Notes: generated by a model from the sequence alone, not told the origin. A DNA stretch of 64,000 nucleotides from Lachnospiraceae bacterium MD335 (GCA_000403335.2 KE159631.1:245229-309228); one strand, 5' to 3'. Counted from the stretch's first letter, positions 16,181 to 25,471 are shown. Numbers and translations: made by a program.

Positions 16181-16675
16181 ATGACAGACGTAACACCCGG
16201 TATGATATTTACGGATATTTTAAGAAACGGCTCCCCCGAGGCAATTGCATGGATACGTGGAAACGGCGAAAACCCGCAGCTTAGCGGTATCGTGAAATTT
16301 TATCAGACACCCTATTCAGGCGTTTTGATTGAGGCGGAAATCTTCGGTATGCCAAATATCGCGACACAATTTTCGTCGGATTTTTATGCAATGCACATTC
16401 ATGAGAAAGGAGACTGCTCGCTGCCGTTTGACAAGACAGGCGACCATTATAATCCGACAAATGAGATGCATCCAAACCATGCAGGCGACATGATACCGTT
16501 GATGGCAAATCAGGGCTACGCATGGCTTGCTTTTTATGACAAGCGTTTTACGATACCGGATATTCTTGACAGAAGTGTTATCGTGCACAGAATGCCGGAC
16601 GATTTTAAGACACAGCCGTCAGGAGACGCAGGAACAAAAATCGGCTGCGGCGTCATCCGGAAAACGGAACAGTAA
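16181..16675 (+). CDS. sodC: Cu/Zn superoxide dismutase family protein
   Basis: 164 residues, close to the family's usual size. Metal-ligand motifs are in order: MHIHEKGDC (about 70-78), GDHYNP, HPNHAGDMI and VIVHRMPDDF. The disulfide partner cysteines lie in GDC and in IGCGVI near the end, after PSGDAGTKIG. The protein would convert superoxide to peroxide. No signal peptide is visible, which is unusual because bacterial SodC is normally exported. It starts just after the defence island and reads in the same direction. Confidence 0.85.
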   Translation: MTDVTPGMIFTDILRNGSPEAIAWIRGNGENPQLSGIVKFYQTPYSGVLIEAEIFGMPNIATQFSSDFYAMHIHEKGDCSLPFDKTGDHYNPTNEMHPNHAGDMIPLMANQGYAWLAFYDKRFTIPDILDRSVIVHRMPDDFKTQPSGDAGTKIGCGVIRKTEQ

Positions 16676-16698
16676 AATATGACACAGGTGTCATATTT
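16675..16698. promoter_or_regulatory. 11-bp palindrome between sodC and cfa
   Basis: AAATATGACAC (16675..16685) and GTGTCATATTT (16688..16698) form a perfect inverted repeat with a 2-base centre. The centre is too tight for a normal terminator and the T-run is short, so it could be an operator for cfa or a weak terminator for sodC. Confidence 0.45.
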
Positions 16699-16774
16699 GC
16701 TGCCTGCATAAAATCCTAAAATTTGGAAATTCTATCGGTAATACGAGAGGTCCAAAATATAGGAGGATTTTTGC

Positions 16775-17941
16775 ATGTCAGTAATGGAAAAAGAATTTAT
16801 CACGTTTATGGAGAGGTTTGATACCTGTCCGTTTGAAATTACGCTCCACGGTGAGCGTCATAAGATTGGCGACGGGACACCGAAGTTTTCCGTCGTCTTT
16901 CATAAGGCGCCGACTGCCGTGGAGCTTGCCACGAGTACGTCCCTTGCGCTTGGTGAGGGTTATATGGACGGAACGATTGAAATAGACGGCGACCTGTACC
17001 AGGCGCTGAATCTGTTTCTGAGTCAGCTTGGAAAATTCAGCACCGACCATAAAAAACTGAAAAAACTGATATTTACATCCATGTCCAAAGCAAATCAAAA
17101 GAAGGAGGTTTCGTCCCATTATGACATCGGAAACGATTTCTACAAAATGTGGCTTGATGAGACGATGAGCTATTCCTGCGGATATTTCGAACAGGACAAT
17201 GCAACGCTCTATGAGGCGCAGTGCCGTAAGGTGGGACGCATTTTGGAAAAGCTGGACTTGCATGAGGGTATGACTTTGTGTGATATTGGGTGCGGATGGG
17301 GTTTTTTGCTGATTGAGGCGGCAAAGAAATACAAAGTGCGCGGCGTGGGCATTACGCTGAGTGTTGAGCAGAAAAAGCGCTTTGAGGAGCGGATTAAAAC
17401 CGAAGGGCTGGAGGATGTCCTGACGGTAGAGCTTATGGATTACAGGGAGCTGCCGAAATACAAAACGCAGTTTGACCGGATTGTGAGCGTGGGAATGGTG
17501 GAGCACGTGGGACGGGGCTGTTATGAGGAATTTATGCACTGTGTTCAGAACGCATTAAAACCGGGCGGATTGTTTTTATTGCATTTTATCAGCGCGCTGA
17601 AGGAATATCCGGGTGACGCATGGATTAAAAAATACATTTTTCCGGGCGGCGTTATTCCAAGCCTTCGGGAGCTGATTGGCATTGCCGGTGAGCTGGGGTT
17701 TTATACACTGGATGTTGAGAGTCTGCGCAGGCATTATACCAAAACGCTTTTGTGCTGGAACAAGTCGTTTCAGGAGCACAGGGGCGAGGTGGTTTCCATG
17801 TTTGACGAGCGGTTTGCGCGTATGTGGGAGCTGTATCTTTGCGCGTGCGCCGCAGTTTTTCAAAACGGAATCGTGGACTTGCATCAGGTTTTGTTTTCTA
17901 ACGGGGTAAACAACACGCTTCCTATGACGCGGTGGTATTAA
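16775..17941 (+). CDS. cfa: Cyclopropane-fatty-acyl-phospholipid synthase
   Basis: 388 residues, AGGAGG upstream. A SAM-dependent methyltransferase fold is clear: LCDIGCGWGFLLIEAAK at about 167, SVGMVEHVG, and LHFISAL in the later core. The N-terminal lipid-binding region includes the LGEGYMDG motif, and KANQKKEVSSHYDIGNDFYK is typical of the family. It adds a methylene bridge to unsaturated membrane acyl chains, using SAM, at the membrane surface. It probably adapts membranes to acid or solvent stress. Confidence 0.95.
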   Translation: MSVMEKEFITFMERFDTCPFEITLHGERHKIGDGTPKFSVVFHKAPTAVELATSTSLALGEGYMDGTIEIDGDLYQALNLFLSQLGKFSTDHKKLKKLIFTSMSKANQKKEVSSHYDIGNDFYKMWLDETMSYSCGYFEQDNATLYEAQCRKVGRILEKLDLHEGMTLCDIGCGWGFLLIEAAKKYKVRGVGITLSVEQKKRFEERIKTEGLEDVLTVELMDYRELPKYKTQFDRIVSVGMVEHVGRGCYEEFMHCVQNALKPGGLFLLHFISALKEYPGDAWIKKYIFPGGVIPSLRELIGIAGELGFYTLDVESLRRHYTKTLLCWNKSFQEHRGEVVSMFDERFARMWELYLCACAAVFQNGIVDLHQVLFSNGVNNTLPMTRWY

Positions 17942-18032
17942 CAGGGGGGTGAGCTGATAAACTGCTTGACTTTGCCAAGTATGTGTAATACGATAAAAAG
18001 AAAACAGAACAAACAGGCACAGGAGGCTAAAT

Positions 18033-18683
18033 ATGACAGCGGAAAAATACGTAAAGGAAGTGGCAAAACTGCTCAAATGCAGGGCATCAAAAAAGAAAGA
18101 AATAAAGGACAAGCTGCTGGCGGACATTCACAGCGCGGTTGCGTCGGGGGAAAAGCTTGAGGATGTGCTTGCGAAAATGGGCATTCCGTGGGACTATGCA
18201 AACCGTTATAACGACAATTTCGACAAGGCGGAGCAGACGGCGGCAAGGCGTGAAAAAAACAGGAAAATTTTGGGGATTGTCATTGCAGTCCTTGTCATTG
18301 CAGGCGTGCTGATTTACTGGAATATGCCAAAGTGGAGCGACATCAGCGAGAGCACGGTTTTCAGTGAAGAGACAGTGCAAAAGGCAGCGCAGGAAATCAT
18401 AACATTGTACGGAAATGATGACTATGAAGGCGTTGTGGCATACATGACGGACGATATGAAAAAGGTGTTAAATGCGCCGACGCTCCAGCTCTCAAAGTCG
18501 CAGCTTGCAACGGCGGATTTTGGGGATTTTCAGTCATTTGGCGAGTTTTATATTTCTGAGGCAAAGCAGGGCAGTAAGCGTTTTGCAATGGTTCAGGTAA
18601 GCGTGTCATACACGAAGACGAGTATTACCTACACACTGACGTTTGATGAGGAAATGAAGCTTGCCGGATTCTATATTAAATAG
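18033..18683 (+). CDS. Membrane-anchored DUF1700/DUF3887-like protein
   Basis: 216 residues, AGGAGG upstream. The N-terminal about 65 residues (MTAEKYVKEVAKLLKCR, then ASGEKLEDVLAKMGIPWDYA) resemble the short helical DUF1700/HAAS segment. One membrane helix follows (ILGIVIAVLVIAGVLIYW, about 73-90). The extracytoplasmic part (about 100-216) has a DUF3887-like pattern of an alpha segment followed by beta strands. Function unknown; such proteins are common in clostridia. The domain names are from pattern memory. Confidence 0.65.
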   Translation: MTAEKYVKEVAKLLKCRASKKKEIKDKLLADIHSAVASGEKLEDVLAKMGIPWDYANRYNDNFDKAEQTAARREKNRKILGIVIAVLVIAGVLIYWNMPKWSDISESTVFSEETVQKAAQEIITLYGNDDYEGVVAYMTDDMKKVLNAPTLQLSKSQLATADFGDFQSFGEFYISEAKQGSKRFAMVQVSVSYTKTSITYTLTFDEEMKLAGFYIK

Positions 18684-18758
18684 GTGGCGGAAAAAAGGCG
18701 CAATAACAGGCAAAAAACAGGCAGGAAAAAACATGTATCGCATATCTCTAAAAATCAC

Positions 18759-18787
18759 TTGCAACGATGCGGTAAACGCGATATGAT
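18759..18787 (+). promoter_or_regulatory. galE promoter
   Basis: TTGCAA (18759..18764), a 17-base spacer and TATGAT (18782..18787), about 90 bases before the galE start. Confidence 0.6.
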
Positions 18788-18876
18788 AAAGCTGTATCAA
18801 TTATGATAATAATTTAACACATTGCGAAGCATATCATGTTTAAAAATCATAATAGAAGAAACGGAGGTATTTGATT

Positions 18877-19893
18877 ATGGCAATTTTAGTGACAGGCGGA
18901 GCGGGCTTTATCGGAAGTCATACGGTAGTGGAGCTGCAGAACGCAGGCTACGACGTGGTGGTGCTTGACAATCTTTCCAATGCGAGCGAGAAATCTCTGC
19001 AGCGTGTGGAAAAGATTACGGGAAAGCCGGTTACGTTTTATAAAGCGGATATCCGCGACAGGGAAGCGCTTGAGGACATCTTTGCAAAGGAGCAGATTGA
19101 TTCATGCATCCACTTTGCAGGTTTAAAGGCGGTCGGTGAATCCGTTCAGAAACCGTGGGAATATTACAGCAACAATATTTCCGGAACGCTTACGCTTGTG
19201 GACGTGATGCGCAGGCACAACTGTAAGAATATTATTTTCTCGTCATCGGCAACCGTGTACGGCGACCCTGCGTTTATTCCGATTACGGAGGAGTGTCCGA
19301 AGGGACAGTGCACCAATCCGTACGGCTGGACGAAATCGATGCTGGAGCAGATTTTGTCGGATATGCAGAAAGCGGACAATGAGTGGAACGTGATTTTGCT
19401 GCGTTATTTTAATCCGATTGGTGCGCATAAGAGCGGCACAATGGGCGAAAATCCAAACGGCATTCCGAATAATCTTATGCCGTATATCACGCAGGTTGCG
19501 GTTGGAAAGCTTGAGAAGCTTGGCGTATTCGGAAATGATTATGACACACACGATGGAACGGGAGTTCGAGACTATATTCATGTAGTGGACCTTGCAGTCG
19601 GCCATGTGAAAGCGCTCAAGAAGATAGAAGAGAAGGCAGGGCTTTGCATTTATAATCTTGGAACGGGCGTAGGGTACAGCGTGCTCGATATTGTGAAGAA
19701 CTTTGAGGAAGCGACCGGTGTCAAAATTCCGTATGAGATAAAGCCAAGACGTGCCGGTGATATTGCGACATGCTATGCGGATGCGGCAAAGGCGAAGGAG
19801 GAGCTTGGCTGGACGGCGCAGTACGGCATCAAGGATATGTGTGCGGACAGCTGGAGATGGCAGTCGAACAATCCGAACGGGTATGATGATTAA
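18877..19893 (+). CDS. galE: UDP-glucose 4-epimerase
   Basis: 338 residues from ATG 18877, which lies nine bases after GGAGG; a TTG six bases earlier is in frame but unlikely. The Rossmann motif GGAGFIGSH is at the start. The active site has SSSATVYG and YGWTK (YxxxK at about 149). RYFNPIGAH and the C-terminal substrate-binding stretch RPRRAGD-type ([14 protein letters not shown]) are complete. It interconverts UDP-glucose and UDP-galactose for galactose use and for cell-surface sugars. Confidence 0.97.
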   Translation: MAILVTGGAGFIGSHTVVELQNAGYDVVVLDNLSNASEKSLQRVEKITGKPVTFYKADIRDREALEDIFAKEQIDSCIHFAGLKAVGESVQKPWEYYSNNISGTLTLVDVMRRHNCKNIIFSSSATVYGDPAFIPITEECPKGQCTNPYGWTKSMLEQILSDMQKADNEWNVILLRYFNPIGAHKSGTMGENPNGIPNNLMPYITQVAVGKLEKLGVFGNDYDTHDGTGVRDYIHVVDLAVGHVKALKKIEEKAGLCIYNLGTGVGYSVLDIVKNFEEATGVKIPYEIKPRRAGDIATCYADAAKAKEELGWTAQYGIKDMCADSWRWQSNNPNGYDD

Positions 19894-19914
19894 GATTATT
19901 TAGTGGATAATAAA

Positions 19915-19966
19915 AGGACCGCATCGCTTTTCTGTTACAAAGAAGCCATACGGTCCTGTATTTTTT
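19915..19966 (+). terminator. galE terminator
   Basis: AGGACCG (19915..19921) pairs with CGGTCCT (19951..19957), with further partial pairing inside. A TTTTTT run at 19961..19966 follows; that run is also the first part of the structured repeat. Confidence 0.6.
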
Positions 19967-20094
19967 ACTTTATAGGAAATTACGTCCTATAAAGTAAAAA
20001 ACCCTCCGGGGGATGCGCACTCCGCGCTAAGGAATATGGTTGCTAAAGCAACCGCGCTCCGGCGCGAGAGTCCGGCGAGCCGGACTCTTTTTTA
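19961..20094. repeat. 134-bp structured intergenic repeat, copy 1
   Basis: It is identical to 51153..51285 apart from one extra A in the A-run after AAAGT. It contains four hairpins in order: TTTTTTACTTTATAGGA against TCCTATAAAGTAAAAAA; GGTTGC against GCAACC; GCGC..GCGC; and GAGTCCGGC against GCCGGACTC followed by TTTTTT. It lies between convergent galE and prs and ends two bases before the prs stop codon, so it can terminate transcription from either side. It could be a REP/MITE-like element domesticated as a bidirectional terminator. Confidence 0.9.
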
Positions 20095-20095
20095 A

Positions 20096-21286
20096 TTAAC
20101 CCTTCAGTTCGCCCTTTTGATACTTGTCAATAATACTATGTATTCTGTCAAGCGGGTTCAGCAAATCGCTGATAGACGAATCATGGTTTAACGTATCAAT
20201 AATATAGGCAATATACTTACTCATATCGCAACTGATATACCACGGCTTTTCAAGAAGCTCCGGTCTTTGGTAAATCAGGTTTGTGGTGAGAAGGCGATAG
20301 ATTAAACCGTCCTCATAAGCCTTGTCGAAGCCTTCCAGCCCGTTTGTAAAAAGTCCGAATGTCGCTGCGACAAAAATACGGTTTACCTTGCGCTTCTTCA
20401 AATCGGCGGCAACTTCAAGCACGCTTTCGCCCGATGAAATCATATCATCAACAATAATCACGTCCTTGCCCTCGACATTGCTTCCAAGGAATTCATGCGC
20501 CACAATCGGGTTCCTGCCGTTTACAATCTGTGTGTAATCGCGGCGCTTATAGAACATACCCATATCAAGCCCCATAACGTTTGCCATATAAATTGCACGG
20601 CTCATGCCGCCCTCGTCGGGACTGATAATCATCATGTGGTCCGCGTCAATCGTGAGGTCGTCCACATTATTTAAAAGCCCTTTGATAAACTGGTACGTAG
20701 GAGAAACCGTCTCAAATCCGTGAAGCGGGATTGCATTCTGCACACGGGCATCATGCGCGTCGAAGGTAATGATATTGTCAACACCCATGTCCACCATTTC
20801 CTGAAGCGCGAGCGCACAGTCAAGCGATTCCCTTGCGGTCCTTTTGTGCTGGCGGCTTTCGTAAAGAAACGGCATAATCACGGTGATGCGTCTAGCCTTG
20901 CCGCCTACCGCGGCAATAATACGCTTTAAATTCTGATAATGGTCGTCCGGAGACATATGGTTTTCCTGTCCGCAAAGGGAATAGGTCATGCTGTAGTTGG
21001 TGACATCCACAATTAAGTAGAGATCGTCCCCGCGCACGGATTGCAAAATCTCGCCCTTCGCTTCACCTGTGCCAAAACGCGGCACACGCGCCTGTATAAT
21101 GTAAGAATCGCGTTGGTATCCGGAGAAGGCAAGCGAGTTTTTGTGCTCATTTTCACGTTCGGTCCGCCATTTGACAAGATACTGGTCAACGTTATCACCC
21201 AGTTCCTCACATCCCTTTAAAGGAATAATTCCTAAGGAACCTACAGGGATCGAATTTAAGTTTCTTTTTTCCTCACGAACAGACAT
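20096..21286 (-). CDS. prs: Ribose-phosphate pyrophosphokinase
   Basis: 396 residues from the ATG at 21286, which has TGAGGAA eight bases upstream; an in-frame GTG at 21301 overlaps that site. The PRPP-binding loop VIIVDDMISSGES and the catalytic-flap region FLYESRQHKR are clear. ITFDAHDARVQ and ISPDEGGMSRA are typical. It makes PRPP from ribose 5-phosphate and ATP for nucleotide and amino-acid synthesis. It is about 80 residues longer than the classical 315-residue enzyme, with an extra N-terminal segment and insertions. It follows dnaI by 18 bases and is probably in one operon with dnaD and dnaI. Confidence 0.93.
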   Translation of the reverse strand: MSVREEKRNLNSIPVGSLGIIPLKGCEELGDNVDQYLVKWRTERENEHKNSLAFSGYQRDSYIIQARVPRFGTGEAKGEILQSVRGDDLYLIVDVTNYSMTYSLCGQENHMSPDDHYQNLKRIIAAVGGKARRITVIMPFLYESRQHKRTARESLDCALALQEMVDMGVDNIITFDAHDARVQNAIPLHGFETVSPTYQFIKGLLNNVDDLTIDADHMMIISPDEGGMSRAIYMANVMGLDMGMFYKRRDYTQIVNGRNPIVAHEFLGSNVEGKDVIIVDDMISSGESVLEVAADLKKRKVNRIFVAATFGLFTNGLEGFDKAYEDGLIYRLLTTNLIYQRPELLEKPWYISCDMSKYIAYIIDTLNHDSSISDLLNPLDRIHSIIDKYQKGELKG

Positions 21287-21304
21287 TGGAAAATTCCTCA
21301 CTTT

Positions 21305-22294
21305 CTAATTGTTGGGGGTTCCGCTTTTGGAAGCCGGTGCTGTTTTCTTTTTCATTCGAATATCGGGTCCTGTCAGCTTACATACTGTATAGTTGCTCGT
21401 TATGCGGGAAAATATCCGGTCGGAATAACGATCCCGCAGCTCGCCCAGCGAAAGATTAGTCGTGATGATCGTTGCCTTTTTTCGCATATGACGATTGTTC
21501 AGACAGGAGAAAAGGCGGGAGGAAACAAATGCATTGGTCAGTTCCGTTCCCAAGTCATCGATAATCAGCAGGTCGCAGTCATAAATATCCTCCGAGATGC
21601 CGGATAGCGCTTCGGCGCTGTCCTTATCGAATGTACTCTTTGACAACGTATCAAAGAGCTGTGATGCACTAAAGTAGATGACAAGGTTTCCCCTGTCCAT
21701 CAGTTCCTTTGCCACGCAACAGGATAAAAAAGATTTACCCGTTCCTACTGTACCATAAAAAAAGAGATTTCGGTAGTCCAAATGAAAATTTTTCACAAAA
21801 CTTTGGCAAATTTGTACAGCTTTTGTAAATTTTTCAAGCTCGTCTCCGGCATAATAGTCATAAGAGAGAGCCTCAAAATTTTCGGTTTTTAACAGCGATT
21901 TAATGTGCGACTGCTCATAAATCAGCTCTACCTCCGCAGCGCGGAAGCAGCTGCACTTCTGACTGTCAACATACCCTGTGTCCCGACATTTTTCACATTC
22001 GTAGACGGGGGTAAGAAAGTCCTCGGGAAAACCGTTTTCACGCAGCAAGAAAGCCTTCCTTTCGGAGAGCTTCCTTAATTCCGTTTTTAATTCGTTTAAA
22101 GCGTCCTGCTCACCGCCAAGAAGCCTGCGCCCGTGCGCAATGGACGTTGTGGCAGCCTGCCGGTCCAGCTCCTCATAGGAGGGAATTTTGGCGTAGACCT
22201 CCAGCGTATTTTTTTCCAGGCGGTATCTTGCGGCGCGCTGCTTTTCCTCGTAGGAACGCATAATCGCGTCGTACTGGCTGTTTGTAAGTGGCAT
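21305..22294 (-). CDS. dnaI: Primosomal helicase loader, DnaC/DnaI type
   Basis: 329 residues. An N-terminal helical region precedes a zinc-binding CEKCRDTGYV...KCSC motif (about 98-115). The AAA+ module has Walker A FYGTVGTGKSFLS at about 178, Walker B LLIIDDLGTE and the sensor TTNLSLGEL with the arginine-finger region DRIFSRI. It loads the replicative helicase during initiation and restart. It lies immediately downstream of the dnaD-like gene, the usual arrangement of primosome genes in Firmicutes. Confidence 0.92.
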   Translation of the reverse strand: MPLTNSQYDAIMRSYEEKQRAARYRLEKNTLEVYAKIPSYEELDRQAATTSIAHGRRLLGGEQDALNELKTELRKLSERKAFLLRENGFPEDFLTPVYECEKCRDTGYVDSQKCSCFRAAEVELIYEQSHIKSLLKTENFEALSYDYYAGDELEKFTKAVQICQSFVKNFHLDYRNLFFYGTVGTGKSFLSCCVAKELMDRGNLVIYFSASQLFDTLSKSTFDKDSAEALSGISEDIYDCDLLIIDDLGTELTNAFVSSRLFSCLNNRHMRKKATIITTNLSLGELRDRYSDRIFSRITSNYTVCKLTGPDIRMKKKTAPASKSGTPNN

Positions 22295-22326
22295 GGGAAA
22301 CCTCGTTTTCTTGTCTGTAGTACAGT

Positions 22327-23406
22327 TTAGTTACTAAGAATATTCTGTTCAAGCTCGTCAAAGTCGTAGGTATTCTGCGCAAAACTGTTGAAGCTGTTTT
22401 TTATGACACGCGTGTCATTTTTTTGAGTGCGCCTTCCGGTTTGCGCCTGTTTCTGAAATGCACTGTCTGCTGTTTCAATATCGGCTTTACGCTGTACGCC
22501 TGCTTGGTACCATTTACTCAAAATGCCGTCCGCATAAGCAAAACGGTGTGTGTCCGTGTTCATTACGGTCTTATCACAGGCTTCCTGAATAACGTCAAGC
22601 AAAAAGCCGTATTCTTTCGTCCATTTGTTAATATATTCAAGCTCCTTTGGAGCCGGATTTGCGTTTTTTCCAAGTGATTTCATAATGGTATAGACAACCT
22701 TGTCATATTTGCGCGAAGCGCTCTGTGCGTCCTTTGCAGATGTAATTCCCTGCTCATGCCACGCAAGCGCTACCTTTTCAATATACCGGAAATCCTTTTT
22801 GCCGCGCTCTACACAGTGTTGGATAAGATAATCAATCAGGTCCGCGGAAAAGTGAAGCTTGTCATAAAAAAAGAGAATGGTTTCCATATCGGAACGCGTA
22901 AGCTGCTTTCCGACATACTGCTCTGCTACCATTAAAAGCTGTTCCGCCTCTTCATTGTTACGAAAGCGTTTCAGCTCATCAAGCGAATATTGTGTTTTTT
23001 CCGGCGTTTTCTGCTGTGCGCGGTCAGTCAGCCCCGTATTCATGGAAGCCGGGCGGATAAAGGATAAAACCGGTGTGATGCGGGGAGCCGGCTTAGGCGT
23101 TTCGTTAGAGCTGCTCAAAGCAAGTACCCGGATGCCCGACAGATTGTGCGCCGCGTCAAAATCCAGTGCCAAAAGCTGCCTGGATTCCCAGTACATTAAA
23201 GCCCGAAGCACGTCCTTTTCCGTGTAATTAAACTTGTCCGCAATGTCGGGAACGCTGGTCGGAAGATTTGCGTCCATCATGCGGATTAAAAAGAGATAGA
23301 TTTTGAGCTGTGCGTCGTTTGCGTCCGCCATATACTCGTCAATAAACAGATTGGAAACCGCAGTCTGCTCCTTTGCGGCAGTGCGGTAGATGTTGACACG
23401 GTTCAT
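22327..23406 (-). CDS. DnaD/DnaB-type replication initiation protein
   Basis: 359 residues from ATG 23406 (AGGTG upstream); an upstream extension to 23496 lacks a site. The N-terminal winged-helix-like region (FIDEYMADANDAQLKIYLFL) and the DnaB_2/DnaD domain (about 150-240) are recognisable. The hallmark motif FRYIEKVALAWHEQGI is at about 222-237. A second DnaD-like repeat follows (LEYINKWTKEYGF), with a polar tail. It remodels DNA and recruits the helicase loader. It is the first gene of the dnaD-dnaI-prs unit, with a DnaA-box cluster upstream. Confidence 0.88.
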   Translation of the reverse strand: MNRVNIYRTAAKEQTAVSNLFIDEYMADANDAQLKIYLFLIRMMDANLPTSVPDIADKFNYTEKDVLRALMYWESRQLLALDFDAAHNLSGIRVLALSSSNETPKPAPRITPVLSFIRPASMNTGLTDRAQQKTPEKTQYSLDELKRFRNNEEAEQLLMVAEQYVGKQLTRSDMETILFFYDKLHFSADLIDYLIQHCVERGKKDFRYIEKVALAWHEQGITSAKDAQSASRKYDKVVYTIMKSLGKNANPAPKELEYINKWTKEYGFLLDVIQEACDKTVMNTDTHRFAYADGILSKWYQAGVQRKADIETADSAFQKQAQTGRRTQKNDTRVIKNSFNSFAQNTYDFDELEQNILSN

Positions 23407-23545
23407 GATTTTCACCTGTTTTAATATGTATTCCCCACAAGGCATTCCGTAAGGTACATGTATTGTAGCATACCTGCCCGAAAAAGCAAGTCCCAAACCC
23501 CCTTTCGGGCTTGTGAACAGAGGGAGTCGGGGGTCTTGTGGAAAT

Positions 23546-23705
23546 TGTGGATAATGTGGAAAAATTCGTGCAAAAAATCAGAAAATCCCAGTGCTGTCAT
23601 AATCGAAACAGGATAAGCTTTTTACGGCAATTGTGGATGAAAAGAAAAACTATCCACATCATTTTTCGCGGATTACCGCATAAAAACTGTGGATAGTGTG
23701 GATAA
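23546..23705. promoter_or_regulatory. Cluster of five DnaA boxes upstream of the dnaD-dnaI unit
   Basis: Two exact DnaA boxes (TTATCCACA, on the minus strand) are at 23546..23554 and 23697..23705. One-mismatch boxes are at 23632..23640, 23650..23658 (opposite orientation) and 23688..23696. The last two are directly adjacent and end at the murC stop. The gap 23407..23705 holds no gene. It is probably a DnaA-controlled promoter region or a DnaA titration site; a replication origin is unlikely because dnaA-dnaN are not here. Confidence 0.85.
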
Positions 23706-25094
23706 CTAATTTCCGATTAAATTTTCACCGATTTTTACGACATCTCCTGCTCCCATAGTTATCAACAAATCTCCGTTGATACAATTTTTTAATAAAAAAT
23801 TTTCAATCTCGTCAAAAGAGGGAAAATAATAGCAGTCTACGCCAAGTTTTTCCAGTTCGGCAAGCAAATCCGTTGAGGAGATGCCGATGGTGTTTTTTTC
23901 GCGTGCGGCATATATATCCGTGAGCACAACCTTGTCGGCAAGCGAGAGCGCTTTTGCAAAATCAGTTAAAAATGCTTTTGTCCTTGTGTATGTATGCGGC
24001 TGAAATACGCACCAAAGGGTTTTATGCGGATAATTTGCGGCCGCTTTTAGGGTTGCCTTAATTTCCGTCGGATGGTGCGCATAATCGTCAAGAACGGTCA
24101 CGCCGCAGACTTCGCCCTTGTACTCAAAGCGTCTGTCCGTTCCGGAAAACGTGCAGAGTGCGTTTAAAACTACATTAAAGTCAATGCCGAGAAGATCCGT
24201 CAGCGCGATAACGGAGAGTGAGTTTATAATATTGTGTTCTCCGACAACGCCAAGCGAAACGCGCCCGCAGTCTTTCCCGTGCTTTAAGAGTGTGTAGGAG
24301 CCGCGCCCGAACGCATCGTAGGATGCGTCCTTGTAGCCGTAGTCCGCCGTGCTGGTTTCATTGTCGTTTCCGAAGGTAATGATATTGCAGCGCAGACCTT
24401 CGGTGAGCTGCGCCAAGTGTTCAATATCGTTATTGACAATTAGAAATCCGTCGTCCGGAAGAATGTCCGCAAACTTTCGGAAGGAATTGCGAATATCGTT
24501 GATGTCTTTAAAGAAATCCATGTGGTCTTCTTCTATATTTAAAATAATGCTGATACGCGGAAAAAAGCTTAAAAAGGAATTTGTGTACTCGCACGCTTCC
24601 GTGACAAAATATTCGGATTTTCCCACGCGGATGTTTCCGCCGATGGACTTTAAAATGCCGCCGATAGATAATGTGGGGTCGGCATCTGCGGCGAGCAGGA
24701 CCTCTGAAACCATTGAAGTGGTGGTGGTCTTTCCGTGTGTGCCGCTGATTGCAATCGGCGTCTTATAATTTTTCATAATCTGTCCAAGCAGGTCTGCGCG
24801 CGTCATCATGGAGAGTTGTTTTTCTTCTGCGCGCGCAAATTCGGGATTATCTTTCGCAATGGCGGCAGTATAAACCACTAAGTCAATATCATCCGTGATG
24901 TTGCTTGCCATTTGCGGATAATTGATTTTGGCGCCCTTAGCGGCAAGATGCTGTGTGAGCGGCGATTTTCTAGCATCGGAGCCGCTTACCGTAAAGCCGG
25001 CGTCCATTAATATTTCGGCAAGACCGGACATGCTGATACCGCCGATACCGATGAAGTGCACATGGATTGGAGTGTCAAAATTTATCTGATACAT
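23706..25094 (-). CDS. murC: UDP-N-acetylmuramate--L-alanine ligase
   Basis: 462 residues from ATG 25094 with AAAGGAAG upstream; a 22-codon upstream extension is open but has no site. The order is: UDP-binding HFIGIGGISMSGLAE (about 10-24), ATP loop GTHGKTTTTSM (about 115), ILNIEEDHMDFF in the central domain, and C-terminal DDYAHHPTEI. It adds the first L-alanine to UDP-MurNAc in cytoplasmic peptidoglycan-precursor synthesis. Length and motifs are complete. Confidence 0.97.
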   Translation of the reverse strand: MYQINFDTPIHVHFIGIGGISMSGLAEILMDAGFTVSGSDARKSPLTQHLAAKGAKINYPQMASNITDDIDLVVYTAAIAKDNPEFARAEEKQLSMMTRADLLGQIMKNYKTPIAISGTHGKTTTTSMVSEVLLAADADPTLSIGGILKSIGGNIRVGKSEYFVTEACEYTNSFLSFFPRISIILNIEEDHMDFFKDINDIRNSFRKFADILPDDGFLIVNNDIEHLAQLTEGLRCNIITFGNDNETSTADYGYKDASYDAFGRGSYTLLKHGKDCGRVSLGVVGEHNIINSLSVIALTDLLGIDFNVVLNALCTFSGTDRRFEYKGEVCGVTVLDDYAHHPTEIKATLKAAANYPHKTLWCVFQPHTYTRTKAFLTDFAKALSLADKVVLTDIYAAREKNTIGISSTDLLAELEKLGVDCYYFPSFDEIENFLLKNCINGDLLITMGAGDVVKIGENLIGN

Positions 25095-25471
25095 GAAATG
25101 TTTCTTCCTTTCGCTTTTAAAATTCGATGATACGTTATTAATATACATCATACACCTCAAACGGTTACTTTTCCATAGAAAAATAAATTGATAGACATAA
25201 TAATTAGAAATAATGAATTTTCAGAAAAAAACCGGAAAAATATATAGTTAAAATAATCACAAGCTATTTCCATTGTTGAAATTGTATGCTATAATATATT
25301 CAACGGTCTGCTTTTATGTGAAAACTACTATAACATTTACATTGGCTGGGACCAGTTAAATATTGGTTTATGGAATTGTCCGGCGTTGCCTTTCAGCGGA
25401 AATAAAGACATTATATTTGCCCGAATGGACATGCAATTGTGGTTGGACAGTTACAAGAATGGGGTGACAAC
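25095..25471. other. murC-glgC divergent intergenic region with a long glgC leader
   Basis: The 377 bases hold promoters for both genes. An extended -10 (TGC TATAAT, 25287..25295) reads towards glgC, without a convincing -35. It implies an untranslated leader of about 165 bases. The leader has some inverted repeats but no known riboswitch was recognised. Confidence 0.45.

Noticed and set aside
16181-17941. sodC and cfa as part of the defence island
   Set aside because: Their composition and families match the housekeeping genes that follow, and they are separated from the HNH gene by about 190 bases without coupling.
17966-18160. 64-codon frame overlapping the DUF1700-like gene
   Set aside because: It is a frame-shifted shadow of the start of the gene at 18033, which has the AGGAGG site.
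23546-23705. Chromosomal replication origin
   Set aside because: DnaA boxes are present but dnaA, dnaN and an obvious AT-rich unwinding region are absent; a regulatory or titration role is simpler.
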